NCBI GenBank assembly: GCA_039090855.1
Contig: CM077023.1
Location: 82,187,127 to 82,251,126, forward strand
Origin: Macrothele yani
Lineage: Eukaryota > Arthropoda > Arachnida > Araneae > Macrothelidae
Length of the DNA: 64,000 bases
Direction: 5' to 3'
This document shows positions 21,591-33,069 of the stretch, piece after piece (the first letter of the stretch is position 1; each line of letters begins with the position of its first letter). Below the pieces are notes generated by a model. The model was not told the origin of the DNA. It saw only the letters and a list, made by a program, of their open reading frames with translations, and did no database searches. The position numbers were made by a program, and so were the translations under genes.

Positions 21591-22986
21591 TATAAAGAAG
21601 ATACCCAAGCAAAAAAATACATATATAATTTTGACTCACACCTAATACAACATAGAAAAGGTTATGTATCTACCTGTGTGAGTAAAAGGAGAAAAGATAA
21701 AAAAATAAAATAAAACAACTGAATGTAGAAGGTGTCGAGAATACTGAGCCTTGGCTTTATCAAGGACCAGCAAAAACTCTGCATTTTCTCACTTCCACAA
21801 AGACCTAGTTGGAAATGGGTTTCTGCAAGGCCATAGATGCAAGTAACATTCCCACCTAAAATAGTTTAAAAAATATATATATAAGTCATGTCCTCCGTAG
21901 AGTAGCATGACCTAGCACTAGTTAACAATTTCGCTTGCATCCATTAACCTTCATGGCCCGACCCATGCTCTTCATCTGTTACTATTAAACAGAGAGAAGA
22001 AGATTAAAGAGAACTCAAGCTGTGAGAGTGACATAATAAATAGAAATGATTTTCAGCTATAATGTCTATGCGCTGTTTTTTCAAAGTAGTTAAGTTCTTA
22101 ATAACTAATTAATTATGCACTTAAAGCACTGCTGAAATACTTTGTACATATTGCAACTAACTGTTTAAGGTATATAACTTTCACAAAGTTTTCTTTAGTT
22201 AATTATTATCTTTAACTTATTCTCGTTTTCGTGCTGTCATAAGTTGTAGAGTAGGGGGTTTTAGACTCAAGTCTTCTTTCAAAAATCTGTTCGTTATAAA
22301 TTAACATTTCCTTTTTTAATTGCAATGTAAAATTTGGATTTCTTTTGCATTGTTTTTCAGGTTTAAATTCTCTCTCAAACGAACTTGGAATTTCGTTATA
22401 GCTGAAAATCATTTCTATTTATTATGTCACTCTCACAGCTTGAGTTCTCTTTAATCTTCTTCTCTCTGTTTAATAGTAACAGATGAAGAGCATGGGTCGG
22501 GCCATGAAGGTTAATGGATGCAAGCGAAATTGTTAACTAGTGCTAGGTCATGCTACTCTACGGAGGACATGACTTATATATATATTTTTTAAACTATTTT
22601 AGGTGGGAATGTTACTTGCATCTATGGCCTTGCAGAAACCCATTTCCAACTAGGTCTTTGTGGAAGTGAGAAAATGCAGAGTTTTTGCTGGTCCTTGATA
22701 AAGCCAAGGCTCAGTATTCTCGACACCTTCTACATTCAGTTGTTTTATTTTATTTTTTTATCTTTTCTCCTTTTACTCACACAGGTAGATACATAACCTT
22801 TTCTATGTTGTATTAGGTGTGAGTCAAAATTATATATGTATTTTTTTTGCTTGGGTATCTTCTTTATAGAATGTGAATTCTGAATTTTCAAAACTGCTGC
22901 GTTGCGCGTTTTGATTTTCAGGTTATTTTGCACCCTTCGTTAAAAATTAAAAAATTTTTTCCTTAGTCTTCAGTTTTGCTCTTAAG
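21588..22986. mobile_element. Naiad insertion 3, inverted piece joined to direct piece
   Basis: Positions 21588-22062 are an inverted copy of the pseudo-LTR interior. They join at about 22063 to the direct copy 22064-22986, which begins at TCTATGCGCTG and ends at CTTAAG. The architecture matches insertion 2 but both pieces are shorter and contain pseudo-LTR only. A mixed (TA)n(CA)n tract follows. Confidence 0.9.

Positions 22987-23038
<52 letters not shown>
22987..23038. repeat. (TA)n(CA)n microsatellite
   Basis: About 17 bases of TA repeat pass into about 35 bases of CA repeat at the right border of the Naiad cluster. Confidence 0.95.
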
Positions 23039-23040
<2 letters not shown>

Positions 23041-23270
23041 GGCGTTCAAAAAGTCTTTTCGCAGTGGGTATCGTAGATTATATAGAAATCATATAAAAGT
23101 ATTACGAAAACGTATAATTTACTCATTTACAGAAAGTGTTGAAACTGTCGTCCTTCATATAACCTGACTGTTTTGCACATGTTTTCAAACATATCTGCGA
23201 CTGTCACAAAGTTCCTCCACAGTAACGTCAAGGCTGTTCCCCTTAATTTTAAAGCTGCTACAGTCGAAAA
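23039..23270 (+). mobile_element. Possible single end of a Tc1/mariner-type element
   Basis: GGGGCGTTCAAAAAGTC right after the CA repeat resembles a terminal repeat of some mariner families. The next 200 bases have no readable transposase, and no matching right end was found. It could be a truncated element or a chance resemblance. Confidence 0.25.
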
Positions 23271-23924
23271 TTTTAAATTAAGTAACTTGCTGTATGTTTA
23301 ATTTTAGTTTTTGCTGTTTTCTTGATAACATATCAAGTTTCAAAATTTGTGAAAGTTGGTGTTGCTGTGAAACATGTTCTGGTCTCTTAATGCAACTTAT
23401 TCCATTGGTTTCTAAATGCAACTTATCCCTTCTCTTCCCCTTTTTGTTTTCAACAAGAACATATTTTTGGCCTCGACGCCATTTTCAATCTTCTTAATAT
23501 TAAATTCATCTATTTTAACAAATAAGGCATTGATTCCGACTCGACATGCAACGGAACGCGATGTTAGCACGTCAAACGAAAACCTCTGAATGCTCAATGC
23601 AAAAAATGCCATGTGAAAAGTAACTCTCAGTCTTACGTACAATGTGACACGCGGGATGTGAGAGAATGAATCACTAGAAAAGCGGGCGACAGGCGTTTGG
23701 CAGTATCTTGCTCCGGACAATCGTACTGAAAACAAACGCAAAGAAAGTATCGTTTTATGGTATGGTGTCGTCGGTCGGTGGAAATCTCTTTGCTTTAAGA
23801 AAGAGACGGCGATATTTTTGTATGACAAATTATTTTTCACTCCGCTGGCACAAGCATCGAGCACAAAATTCCACTATACATATTTTTCTTTGAAATAGTT
23901 TTTTTCTTTTAAAAAATAAGATGG
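23271..23924. other. Unannotated stretch
   Basis: No recognised gene. A 150-codon minus-strand frame (23412-23864) has no domain, no ordered motif and a skewed composition, so I leave it uncalled. Confidence 0.4.
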
Positions 23925-24030
23925 AAATAAAACCAGATCGAAATCGTGTCAGGAACACCTTGACCCGACCAGTTTGACCCGCAAGAAATTGTCGACTCGT
24001 TGACCCGTGACCCGTTTCCATCTCTGACCT
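23925..24030 (-). repeat. GACCCG-rich repeat arm, right, second instance
   Basis: The block closely matches 1381-1475: GTGTCAGGAACACCTTGACC, then CAAGAAATTGTCGAC and GACCCGTTTCC. Its reverse complement resembles the left arms at 511-602 and 11335-11430. Confidence 0.55.
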
Positions 24031-25020
24031 GGTGATGAGTATGTATCCTCGTTGTGAGAGTTGTCTTTCCGTACGAAGTGATCACATTCCTTAGTAAGAC
24101 ATTTTTAGGCTACATTCTTACATCTTATCTTAGTGACATTTGCAAATGTGAACGTGTATACATTTTTCTGTCGTTATAAAATGTTTATAACCTTTATGAT
24201 TGTGTCTACGTGCCAAATGTCTCTACCCGCTGTTACGTGTTTCCCTTTTTATTCCTGCGAATTCCTTCCGGACTTTAATTTTGGACGCCAGTGTACATAA
24301 AGGGTTGGGAAGCAATCTGCAATTGTAAAAACTAACACGTTTGCAAACGGACAGACTGAACCTCTGTAACGGCATGCTACGCTAGTGGAATAGGGCAACT
24401 CGGATATGGTGTTTGCTTTCTTCTCTCCGCTCTGCGAATAGGCTTCAATTGCTGCGCGTATCCTTGTCGACCTTTCCCGTGAGTTTGTCCATTCACCAAG
24501 AGAAATGGTTGTGGTCATCTTGTATCTGACTAACGGGGACTAGCAAAGAATAAGAATGATTATGCGATGTGTGCATACACTTCGACCAAGTTTATATGGT
24601 TTCTGTATTTCATTAGAAATGTGGTTTTCCGTCGCAGGGTGTAGCTGCCTTACATAAATTATACGTACTTCTGAGATTTCTTATGATTGAATTTATTGAT
24701 TTCCTTTGTTTTATGTAAGCGATAGAGCATATTTACTTTTGCATATAATATGCGTATGATTTGTAAAAAGAAAAAAAAAGTGACTCACGATGAAGAAATT
24801 TAAAATTGCTTCAGAAAAGTAAAGTTTTAATTCCAGCCTTCAGTTATGTTCGAGATGGTAGCTTTCATTTCTTCTTCTGCATCCGTTTTGCTGTTTAAAG
24901 CGCTAAATGCTGAAAACTTCGATCACACAAGTGCGATGGTGGAAACTATAATATTATCAGTATAGCTTTCTTCGTAAATGTGTTGTAATCGTCTAGTACA
25001 CTTATTGAAGATTCAAGGGC
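24031..25020. other. Unannotated stretch
   Basis: About 1 kb of AT-rich sequence with no convincing coding frame or repeat. Confidence 0.45.
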
Positions 25021-25230
25021 TGCCACGGTGGTGCAGAGGTCTAAGCTCTGGCTTCTGACCATTCGTCCGAAGGTTCGAAATCCCGGTATGGCATGGATGC
25101 TGCGTTTGTTTTACGGCGCTGGTTCCCTGCCTTCCCTGGAACCAATGACCCTAAAATAGGGATGGACGACTGCTTATAGACCATCGAGTTGCTCACGGTG
25201 GTCGTTAAACTTTCAGTCGAAAAAAAGGTT
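25021..25230 (+). repeat. tRNA-derived SINE, family A, copy 1
   Basis: The head contains a tRNA-like A box (GGTGGTGCAGAGGTCTAAG) and a B box (GGTTCGAAATCCCGG), the promoter elements for RNA polymerase III. The tail contains ACGACTGCTTATAGACCATC and CTCACGGTGGTCGTTAAACT. The same layout recurs at 32408-32622 and 47645-47868 and, reversed, at 34508-34676. This copy has diverged from the others and ends in an A-rich stretch. Confidence 0.85.
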
Positions 25231-26426
25231 CAAAGAGATATTTGGGGGTTTCATTTTCAGAAAGGCATAAAAACAGATATCGATGAATTGGATCTCTTCA
25301 TTTAATACCTCCTTTTTGATTCTGTATTCAGTTTCTTATATTGCCATTTTGAATTTCCGTATCATAAAAATAACCCTTTACGCGTGATTCTAGTGAAAGA
25401 AGTCACACTTAGCAAGTGTTTGCAATGCTAGTGGCGGGTAATTAATTAAAGTTGATTTTGGTGAGTTTCGTGATAAATGTAATATAATGAAGATTGTTTC
25501 TGTTTTAACGTTTTTCGGCATTCTCTCAGATGAGGAACTAGTTTTATAGACTTGGCAGCGTGGACAAAAATTACTGTAGTTTACGGGCTAAGATCCCCAC
25601 ATGGCAGAAATCGCTATTTAGGAAACAAATTTAATATAAGAGCCGCACTAGCATAAGCGCCGCACACCCCAAAATTTTGCAGTTTCTTTGCCATCGATGT
25701 AAGAGTAATATAGTACAAGTAATATGGTAACGCGTTTGGATCATTATAAGAACTACTTGCATGTTTTTAAACTAATTTTCCCGTAATTTCGTAATCTTTT
25801 AAGTTATTTTCGGTAATTTAATGTGATAATATAAAAATCAAATGGATGATGGCATTGAAACACCCGCATGTTCTTTCTTTTATTATCTTATTTATTTGCT
25901 GTTAACAGTCGTTCTTACAGGGTGATAGTGATTATGAATTCCAGCTTGTAAATACAGTTTCCACGCTATGAATTACCTAGTGTTATTTCTCGAAAACACT
26001 GATTTCTGCTATCAAAAGCTATCTGAACAAAGGTGAAGGGGAAAATATTAAATAACCACTTTCTATAGAAAAATGTTAATGAACAAAAAAAAAATACAAA
26101 TGAATTAATGAAGCAGAGATGTGCTGAAAAGAAGAAATAAAAATCAATTCTGTTTTTAAGTATTTTTACTGCGTGCGTGAAAACCACGAAATTTATCTTT
26201 AATAACGGTTTTAACCCTGTTTTCTGGAACACATTAAATTCTCAGAAGTGCTACAGGTTGTGACATTATGAAAGAAATGCCTCTTTCTCTTGACTCCATC
26301 ATATATGGTAGTCGCTGTCTTTGGCTTGAACCTCCCAGCTAGAGAACGGACAAAAGGGAGGATCCCCTAAGGTAACAACGTCGTGTGGTAGTGGACAATA
26401 AAAAAAAAAAAATGAAGGTGCCTATA

Positions 26427-26468
<42 letters not shown>

Positions 26469-28530
26469 GCCTACCACACTCCAATGGGGAAAGCGGGCAA
26501 CAGAAAAGACGAAGACCCAGAACCCATGGCGTACAAATGAAAAGCGTATGCAGCAACAAAGTCCACTCGTCCGGGAGCTGCCGATAGGGGGTTTAAATTC
26601 CTGAGAGCAGATATCGTTAAATTGCAATACTTATATTGTTTTAAATTAAATACTTTTGTAGATAATTAATTAAGGTGTATTACGAGCTGCATTAATGAAA
26701 AAAGTGTTAATGCGTTCAAGGTCTCATAATATGTTCGTCTCTCCTTAATATTAAATTTCGTAACATAACAGTTCTGAATTTCAGTATTTTTTTATAGATT
26801 TCGCTGTGTTTCTAAAGCTTTTGCTCAGTGCAGTTTAGTAAGAAAAGTTGAAAAGACAAGTCGCTGGGGGCAAGTAGCTGTGAGGGATCTTCCTCTCACT
26901 CAATAACCTTGCAGGGATAAATGTATGATTCAAAAACTGTGGGAAACTAAGGGCTATTTACTGTGAGAGTGATATCACACACAAACTTTCAATGTCCATT
27001 TGCAGAGCAGTCGTTTAGAAAAAAAAAAAAAAAATGGGATAAAAGCCGCAGTTCTTGTTCGAAAATTGCGTAGGTTAAAATATGATCACATAAGCCTAAG
27101 ATCTTTCACAAAAAATCTCTTTCGACTTTGCCCTGACATTATTGGAACAAAGGGAAATCAATTTTGTTCTGACACTATTGGAATAAAAGCGTTAAAGCAA
27201 ATCAGATCAAACACATAATGCGCAGCCAGTGAAATTCAGGAAAAGGAAAATGAAGTTCTTCGTATCGTGTAATTTGCGGCGGCGCATATTCACCAGCCGT
27301 GAAATTCAGGGGGGGGGGGGAATCGCTGTGTAATATGTACCAGCAATGTTGATCCTGAACAGTAATTTGTGCAGAAAATTCGTGATTCGCGGTATGATTC
27401 AGCAGTCCAAAAAAATTGGGAAGGAAAAACAATTTTATTAAAAACAATATCATTTATGAATGCATTCCTGCAACTTTCATAGTGAATAAAGAGTAAAAAT
27501 TTTTTTTTTTTTCAGCAGTCCCGTATTTAGTTAGATCTGAAGGTTCCGTGGTATGCCTTTCCACAGTATCATGTGCTACCCACGAACGTTTGCAACGCTG
27601 AACTTCCCACAGCACGTGATCGTTCCCTAGAGCAAATAATATCGTCTTCGTTGATCGCATTTTTCGTCAAAACGCTCATAAAATAAAAAAAATAAATTTA
27701 CCTTTTTATTTTAATTTATTATCGACATCGGCGTATAATCCACAGAACCTAAATTTATAACTTTCTAAACAGATAATCCGCGAACTTTAGATGAAAATAT
27801 GGTTCTTTTACTTTGTACCCAAACAGGATCTGTTCCCTGCAAAAGTAATAAAAAAATTCCCTGACTTTTTCCGGTTCTCCAGGTGGTTTTTGAAGTTTTT
27901 CCAGAGTGTTGACCCTATCATGTTGCTATAAACTGTTCCATTTCATTACATTCATGCATTTTTTCACTAAATCACATATTGTCAATTCTTTAAGTAATTT
28001 GTCTTTATAGAATTACCTGCTTTTCATTAATAACGACTAAATGCGCACATTATTTTCCGTACCATAATTCCATGAACTTTTGTGAATACTACCCACACAG
28101 AATTTGTAAATGCACTCCCATATGTAAGAAAAAATCTGTGAGTTGATTAGTTTCAGTTTTTCTATAAAATAGTGCAGCTAAACTTAATGATGGAATGGCT
28201 CCTGTTCAGAGAAACATGTCGCAAGAGAACCAACAGACAAAAGAACTTTGATCCATTGTTTGGTAGGTTCTTTTGTGAAGTGTTTCTCCAAGCAGGGGTG
28301 TATGTCAAGCCATTGTACCTAACTGTTCCATGTTACAACAACTGTCTTCATAAATTGAACAAAAACTTAATAACAGGCAATTTTTAAAATTCAATATTCC
28401 ATGTTCTTTAGGGAATAAAGGAAATATGCAATGTAACTGAAAGTAAAATCTACCAAATTCTAGGCAAGCGGTAACTACAAACAAAAGTTTGACATCTGAA
28501 AAAAGAAAAGTTTTTTTGGCAAAATAAAGT
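25231..28530. other. Unannotated stretch with small simple repeats
   Basis: No gene recognised in 3.3 kb. It contains a (GA)n run at about 26432-26464, a run of 15 A residues near 27020 and a run of G residues near 27310. Open frames are short, AT-biased and without motifs. Confidence 0.45.
26432..26464. repeat. (GA)n microsatellite
   Basis: Perfect GA dinucleotide run of about 33 bases. Confidence 0.95.
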
Positions 28531-28534
28531 ATCC

Positions 28535-28745
28535 CTTGATTTTTACAAAAGAAAGGGCACTTTTCTCCCTGATTTTTACAAAGAGGGCAATTTCCCTGGG
28601 TTTTCCCTGTTTTTTACAAAATGGGGCAATTTCCCCCGAGTTTTCAGTGATTTTTACAAATAAGGGCAATTTCCCCCGAGTTTTCCATGATTTTTGGACC
28701 CATTTTCAAATTCCCTGGGAATTCCAGGTTTTCTCTGTTTTCCAG
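28535..28745 (+). repeat. Short tandem repeat, about 45-bp period
   Basis: TGATTTTTACAAA followed by GGGCAATTTCCC recurs four times with drift, and each unit ends in a GAGTTTTCC-like block. The last unit decays into a TTCCCTGGGAATTCC segment. Related TTCCCTGACTTTTTCC sequence appears once near 27858. It is a decayed minisatellite, not a CRISPR array: there are no regular unique spacers. Confidence 0.75.
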
Positions 28746-28795
28746 GTTGCATGGGAACCCTGAAGTTTACGTGAGTAGTGAGATTGTGGGTACAG

Positions 28796-28909
28796 TATAT
28801 GAAATTATACTACTTTTCCTTCACGTCTGCATAATTTTGGACTTCCTTCAAAAAGTAGTATAATTTCATATAATAATATATGAAATTATACTACTTTTCC
28901 TTCACGTCT
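28796..28909. repeat. 22-bp hairpin plus a third direct copy
   Basis: Arms 28796-28817 and 28851-28872 are perfect inverted repeats starting TATATGAAATTATACTAC. The left arm and its following CCTTCACGTCT recur directly at 28877-28909. The intervening ACGTCTGCATAATTTTGGAC also recurs near 29198. This is a local rearrangement involving inversion and direct copying. Confidence 0.88.
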
Positions 28910-31060
28910 AAGTTCTAAAGCAAGTTTACTTAAGAAGAGTGAAGTAGTGTGTGCAGTGTGTGAATTAATACTACTTCCCCCTTCGTATCCAAATAAGTTC
29001 TAAAGCAAGTTTATGTGAGTACCGCGACATAGAGAGTACAGACCCCCATTATCCCTATGTTGTTTCTCAACTGCCGGCTTGATAAGGATCGCCATGTAAT
29101 ATTTAAATGACTCTATGATGCATTTCGACATTTTGAGTCAGTGTTTACCAAGTGGTTTCACAGTCTTCTTGAAAAATTGTGACTCACATTTTGCACGTCT
29201 GCATAATTTTGGACTTCCTTCAAAACCTGTGTGATTTCTCATCACTAAGAATCATATGAATGATATTATTCTGATAGAATATTGTCCATCATTTGAAGAA
29301 ACATTTCGAAGCGTGCTGATTATTGACAATTTTGCATGAATTAAATAATTTTGCAAAATTTCATTTAAAGTATCGGAAGGTGTTATTCATCATTGCGTCC
29401 AGCAGTAATTTCGGACATTAATATGCATAGTTTAAGCTAATGTGTTTCTATAAGATATATATCGTTTTAAATCCTGATCATCTTGCTGGTCGGTTGCTTA
29501 AACGCACGTATGGCAGTTCAACATTTTGGAAAGTAACGCTAACAATTTTTTTTTTAAATTCCAATTTTATTTTGCCAGATACTATTTTATAAACCATCCA
29601 CTGCAAAACTTTACAGAATATAACTGAAATAAGATTCTTATGGCTCAGCCAATTTTTTTAAATTATGCAGTATTTTTTTTTCTACCTAAAATATTCTTCA
29701 AAGTCCGTGCTTGCAGTTCCCAATTATTTTAAATAAATAAATCATTATTATATTATGCTCGCTCCTATATTTAGGCTATAAATGAGAACTGTATGATGAA
29801 AAAACTGCTACACAGTTTTGCCGTTTATTATACTGATGCGATTATGCTGATATTTTCTTCAGAATACAGGCTGAGATATATTTAGCGTCTGTAATACGCT
29901 GTTAGTGGAAAAGTGCGTCATTTTAGATAAAGTAGATTTTTTTTTTTTTTGTGTGTGTGGGTTTTTTTTTAATAAAAGCTGGACATGAATACATTGCTTT
30001 ATTCAGTTCCATCAGCAAACAGAAAGCAAAGACTTTGAAGAGGAAAGGCACAGAACAGCTCTTAAAGATTTCTGCTGCTTGTAAGGCCGTCAAAACCTCC
30101 TTTTTTTTCTCTCTCCCTTTGCTCAGAAAGTAGAGTTACATTGGTGTTGCCATTGTAACGTATCTTCAGCTAATGTTCCATTTTTATCTTTACGAGGTGT
30201 CTCCTTCGCGTTTTATAGCCAGATTATACCCCCAATAGGAAGCTTGAAGATTAATAACCACCAACGAGAATGTTGTCTTGAGGCTCCTTTGGGGAGCTCT
30301 TCTTATCAATTATCCTATGACGACGAATTAATTCGATGTCATTCATTTTCATTTACAATGATAGTGAAAAACGGTTTAAAACTGAAACGCCAGCCCAAAA
30401 GGAAATTATGGACGGATTAATGAGGTAGCTAAAATACCTGAGTAATCGCTGTCAATGTGCCTTCAAGACTCTTGTAGTTAATTACTATACTGTGTTAAAA
30501 CGGGCCTTCGCTTATACGTACTAAAATTGAAATTTCTCTTTCTTTTATGCGGCCTCTTTTAAGCTAGTCTTTTGTTAAAATATGTTTAGACATTCTTAGT
30601 CGCTCCCCACTGCGCTCTCTTAGAATATTCCAGCAGCTTTAGCGATAGACTCTACATTTATAAAGTGTGCACTACCTTACAGTGGAGAATCATTTTTACG
30701 TACATGTTCTGCAAAACACGAAACGCAAGGACTTGTTGCTTTTAAACAGCCCAATAAGTTAAATTTCATATTGCTTTTAATCACACTTCCTTTTAGTTAC
30801 TACTTCCATTGTTTTCTGCAAAACATTACAGCGGTTAAATGAATTTTCGTTAAAATATCTGCAGAAACTGCGTCGTCAGCTACATGTATGACATTACCTT
30901 TCCTCTAGTTCTTCACAGGAAGCAGTATGCCACTTAAATACTGTATGAATTTGTTACTTTGTTACCCATTCCAATCACTATGTTCTAAATCTTTTGTGTC
31001 TGAAAAAAAAATATCTTTGTGGTAAAGATATACTCACCCGAACTCCACAATCAAGAAAAA
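28910..31060. other. Unannotated stretch
   Basis: AT-rich DNA with poly-T runs near 29940. No gene or RNA feature is supported. Confidence 0.4.
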
Positions 31061-31067
31061 AAAAGCA

Positions 31068-31235
31068 GTCTTAATCCCGGTTGCTCAGTAGCCATTCTGA
31101 CTTCAGATCTGGGTTCAAACCCGGAGCTAAGATATTTAAGTTACGTTTCTCCTTCCATGGATCCTTGACTGAATCAGGGATGTACGAATCCTAATAGCGT
31201 TGATGCTCAGTTTATCATTAAACTCCGAAAGAAAC
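31068..31235 (+). repeat. Probable decayed SINE, family A
   Basis: A B-box-like GGGTTCAAACCCGG (about 31112) is followed by TCCATGGAT, then CAGGGATGTACGA and a TTATCATTAAACTCC end. In order these resemble the tail of the family A SINE. No clear A box survives. Confidence 0.4.
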
Positions 31236-31631
31236 AAACGCTTGATCTGGCTGAAAATGTAATGTCCTACGCTCGTAAATGTTCATTGCTTTCTCTGTAT
31301 GTATTTTGACGGTGATGTTTGAATACCTATGCCCTAGTGTGGCCATCAGCTGTCATTTAAAGAACATGTGACCACGCAAGGCCGAATTCATTATGTCAGT
31401 TAAAAAAGCTGTGTCTATTTCTAATAAATGTCATTCAGATACGTAATTCCAATATAATCGGGGACAAAACTGACTTGACAAGTTGTCATTCGGCAAGTTG
31501 TTATTACAAAAACACAAAAATCGACACAAACTTATTGAATAAATAATCAACAATTTATACGGCAAAGTGTGTGAAATGCATTATCTATATGGCGCAGAGA
31601 TGCTTCAATTGTCATCTATGCAGCGACCCTC

Positions 31632-31850
31632 AGGAAACCCGGTATTTGCATCATCCCAGAACGGGAATTTAACCAGAATGTGTAACCCTCTCCTCCGTGA
31701 CCGTGTGGTCACAAGCTCGGGTATTTCGAAAATCGCCCAAGTGGGGTTGTTTGTTCTCTACGGCTCTGATTCGGTCTCTTTCCTGCAACCAGTGATCCAA
31801 AATTAGGGAGGGGCGAATCTTTATAACCTCAAGGGGTAAACCTCGAAGCA
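31632..31850 (+). repeat. Probable decayed SINE fragment
   Basis: CCTGCAACCAGTGATCC, AAATTAGGGAGGGGCGA and CTTTATAACC appear in the same order as in the family A SINE tail. The head is unrecognisable. Confidence 0.4.
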
Positions 31851-32102
31851 AATAGACAAAGGTAGAGAAAGGTACAAAGGCGCATCGAATGGGAGTCTTA
31901 ACTTTACTAACTTCTACGTCCTTATGAGATCTGGGAAAGAGATTGAAGCGAGTGAATGAATGTTGGGTTGCTAGTCAGACGAAATGCTCTTTTCCCCGCA
32001 GCATCAAGAACTGTTAAGACTGATTTGAGAACATTACCCCAAACGCGGGAGAAATACTTCATAACTGATCGCGCTTGCATTTTGAGGGTGGTGGTGTGGG
32101 TG

Positions 32103-32153
32103 GTTAACAACCGCCATGAGCAACCCTAAGGGTTTCTCATGGCTGTCGTTAAC
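32103..32153. repeat. Inverted pair of SINE tail ends
   Basis: GTTAACAACCGCCATGAG (32103-32120) is a reversed family A tail end. CTCATGGCTGTCGTTAAC (32136-32153) is the direct one. Together they form an 18-bp stem with two mismatches and a 15-base loop. It is either two SINE ends back to back or an inverted duplication of one. Confidence 0.65.
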
Positions 32154-32407
32154 CCTACTATACATATTCGGAGAGTTAAATTTACAAGAGTTAAATTTTG
32201 TGGTAGCTTGTCACAGACCAAACCAACAACAAGGTGGACTGAATGTGTGAAATTAGCTAACAATTTTCTTTCCTTAAATAATGCCTTTAAAGAGCTTCAA
32301 CACTGTGGCTACAAAAACGAAATAATTAAAATTTGGCATTTTGCCAAGTTTTATTGAAATATAGCTACCACAGAGTGGGGTGTCTCATTTTCGTAATAGC
32401 GGTATTG

Positions 32408-32622
32408 ACGCCCCGGTGGCGTAGTGGTCTAAGCGATTGGTTATGACCATTCGTCTGGAAGGGGTCCAGGTTCGAATCCCGGTGAGGCATGGATGTTGTG
32501 TTTGTCTTACAGCACTGGCTCTCTCCCTTGCCTGGAGCCAGTGGCCCTAAATAGGGACGGGCGACTGCTTATAGCCCATTGAGTTGCTCACGGTGGTCGT
32601 TAAACCTCCAATAAAAAAACCC
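32408..32622 (+). repeat. tRNA-derived SINE, family A, copy 2
   Basis: The head, GCCCCGGTGGCGTAGTGGTC, contains the A box. The B box lies at about 32470-32482 (GGTTCGAATCCCG). The body follows with CACTGGCTCTC, then GGACGGGCGACTGC and GTCGTTAAACCTCC, ending in an A-rich tail. It is the best-kept copy of this family here and can serve as the reference. The tRNA of origin is uncertain; the CTAAGCG stretch after the A box suggests a Leu- or Ser-type tRNA. It encodes no protein. Confidence 0.9.
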
Positions 32623-32631
32623 AAGAAAGAT

Positions 32632-32758
32632 GTCACCGAATTTTCGGGTGTAATGAGCACGTCTTTTGAATCTGTTCTGACGCAAATTAAATTTATCAAA
32701 GCTGTTCGAAGTCAATGGAATCGGTATGAAAAACAATAGTATCTGACGGAAGAATGAA
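32632..32758 (+). repeat. Dispersed repeat, second copy
   Basis: The inverse of 1-145. It passes directly into satellite-like sequence at 32760-32830 (TTTTCAATTGGG, then TTACGCCCTCTGG). Confidence 0.6.
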
Positions 32759-32759
32759 G

Positions 32760-32838
32760 TTTTTCAATTGGGTTTTTAATCACGCAGATATTTCTGTAAA
32801 CGGAATCGTGAGCTTACGCCCTCTGGTTGCAGGCCAGA
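32760..32838 (+). repeat. Satellite unit left of the fold-back structure
   Basis: GCTTACGCCCTCTGGTTGCA matches the TTACGCCCCCTGGTGGC units of the array at 36616-37792. This indicates the array once continued across the sequence now lying at 32839-36612. Confidence 0.6.
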
Positions 32839-33069
32839 GCTGAGTTCGGGCTCAACTTTCGGAGCCCGAGCCCGTGGTATATCAACCCGAGCCAGAGTTT
32901 TATTTTGCAAGATACAGCCCGGGCCCGAACGAGCCTGAAAATTGGCTAACCTGTTCAACCATTAATAAAAAACATCGGCTTTTACACACTTCCACTCTCT
33001 CCTCCTCCTGCAATTAACCAATGTATTTCTCAAATGGGCGGATGGGAAAGGGACCTCTATCTATTTTTA

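Noticed and set aside
21517..21608. N-terminal Ile-Tyr repeat region of a 643-codon minus-strand frame
   Set aside because: It is a translation of the (AT)n microsatellite read through into the truncated RTE; the true RTE sequence begins at 21512.
23412..23864. 150-codon minus-strand frame
   Set aside because: No recognisable domain, no repeat partner, and composition does not look like constrained coding sequence. Chance cannot be excluded.
28535..28745. CRISPR-like regular repeats
   Set aside because: The spacers are not unique and the units drift; this is a eukaryotic minisatellite.
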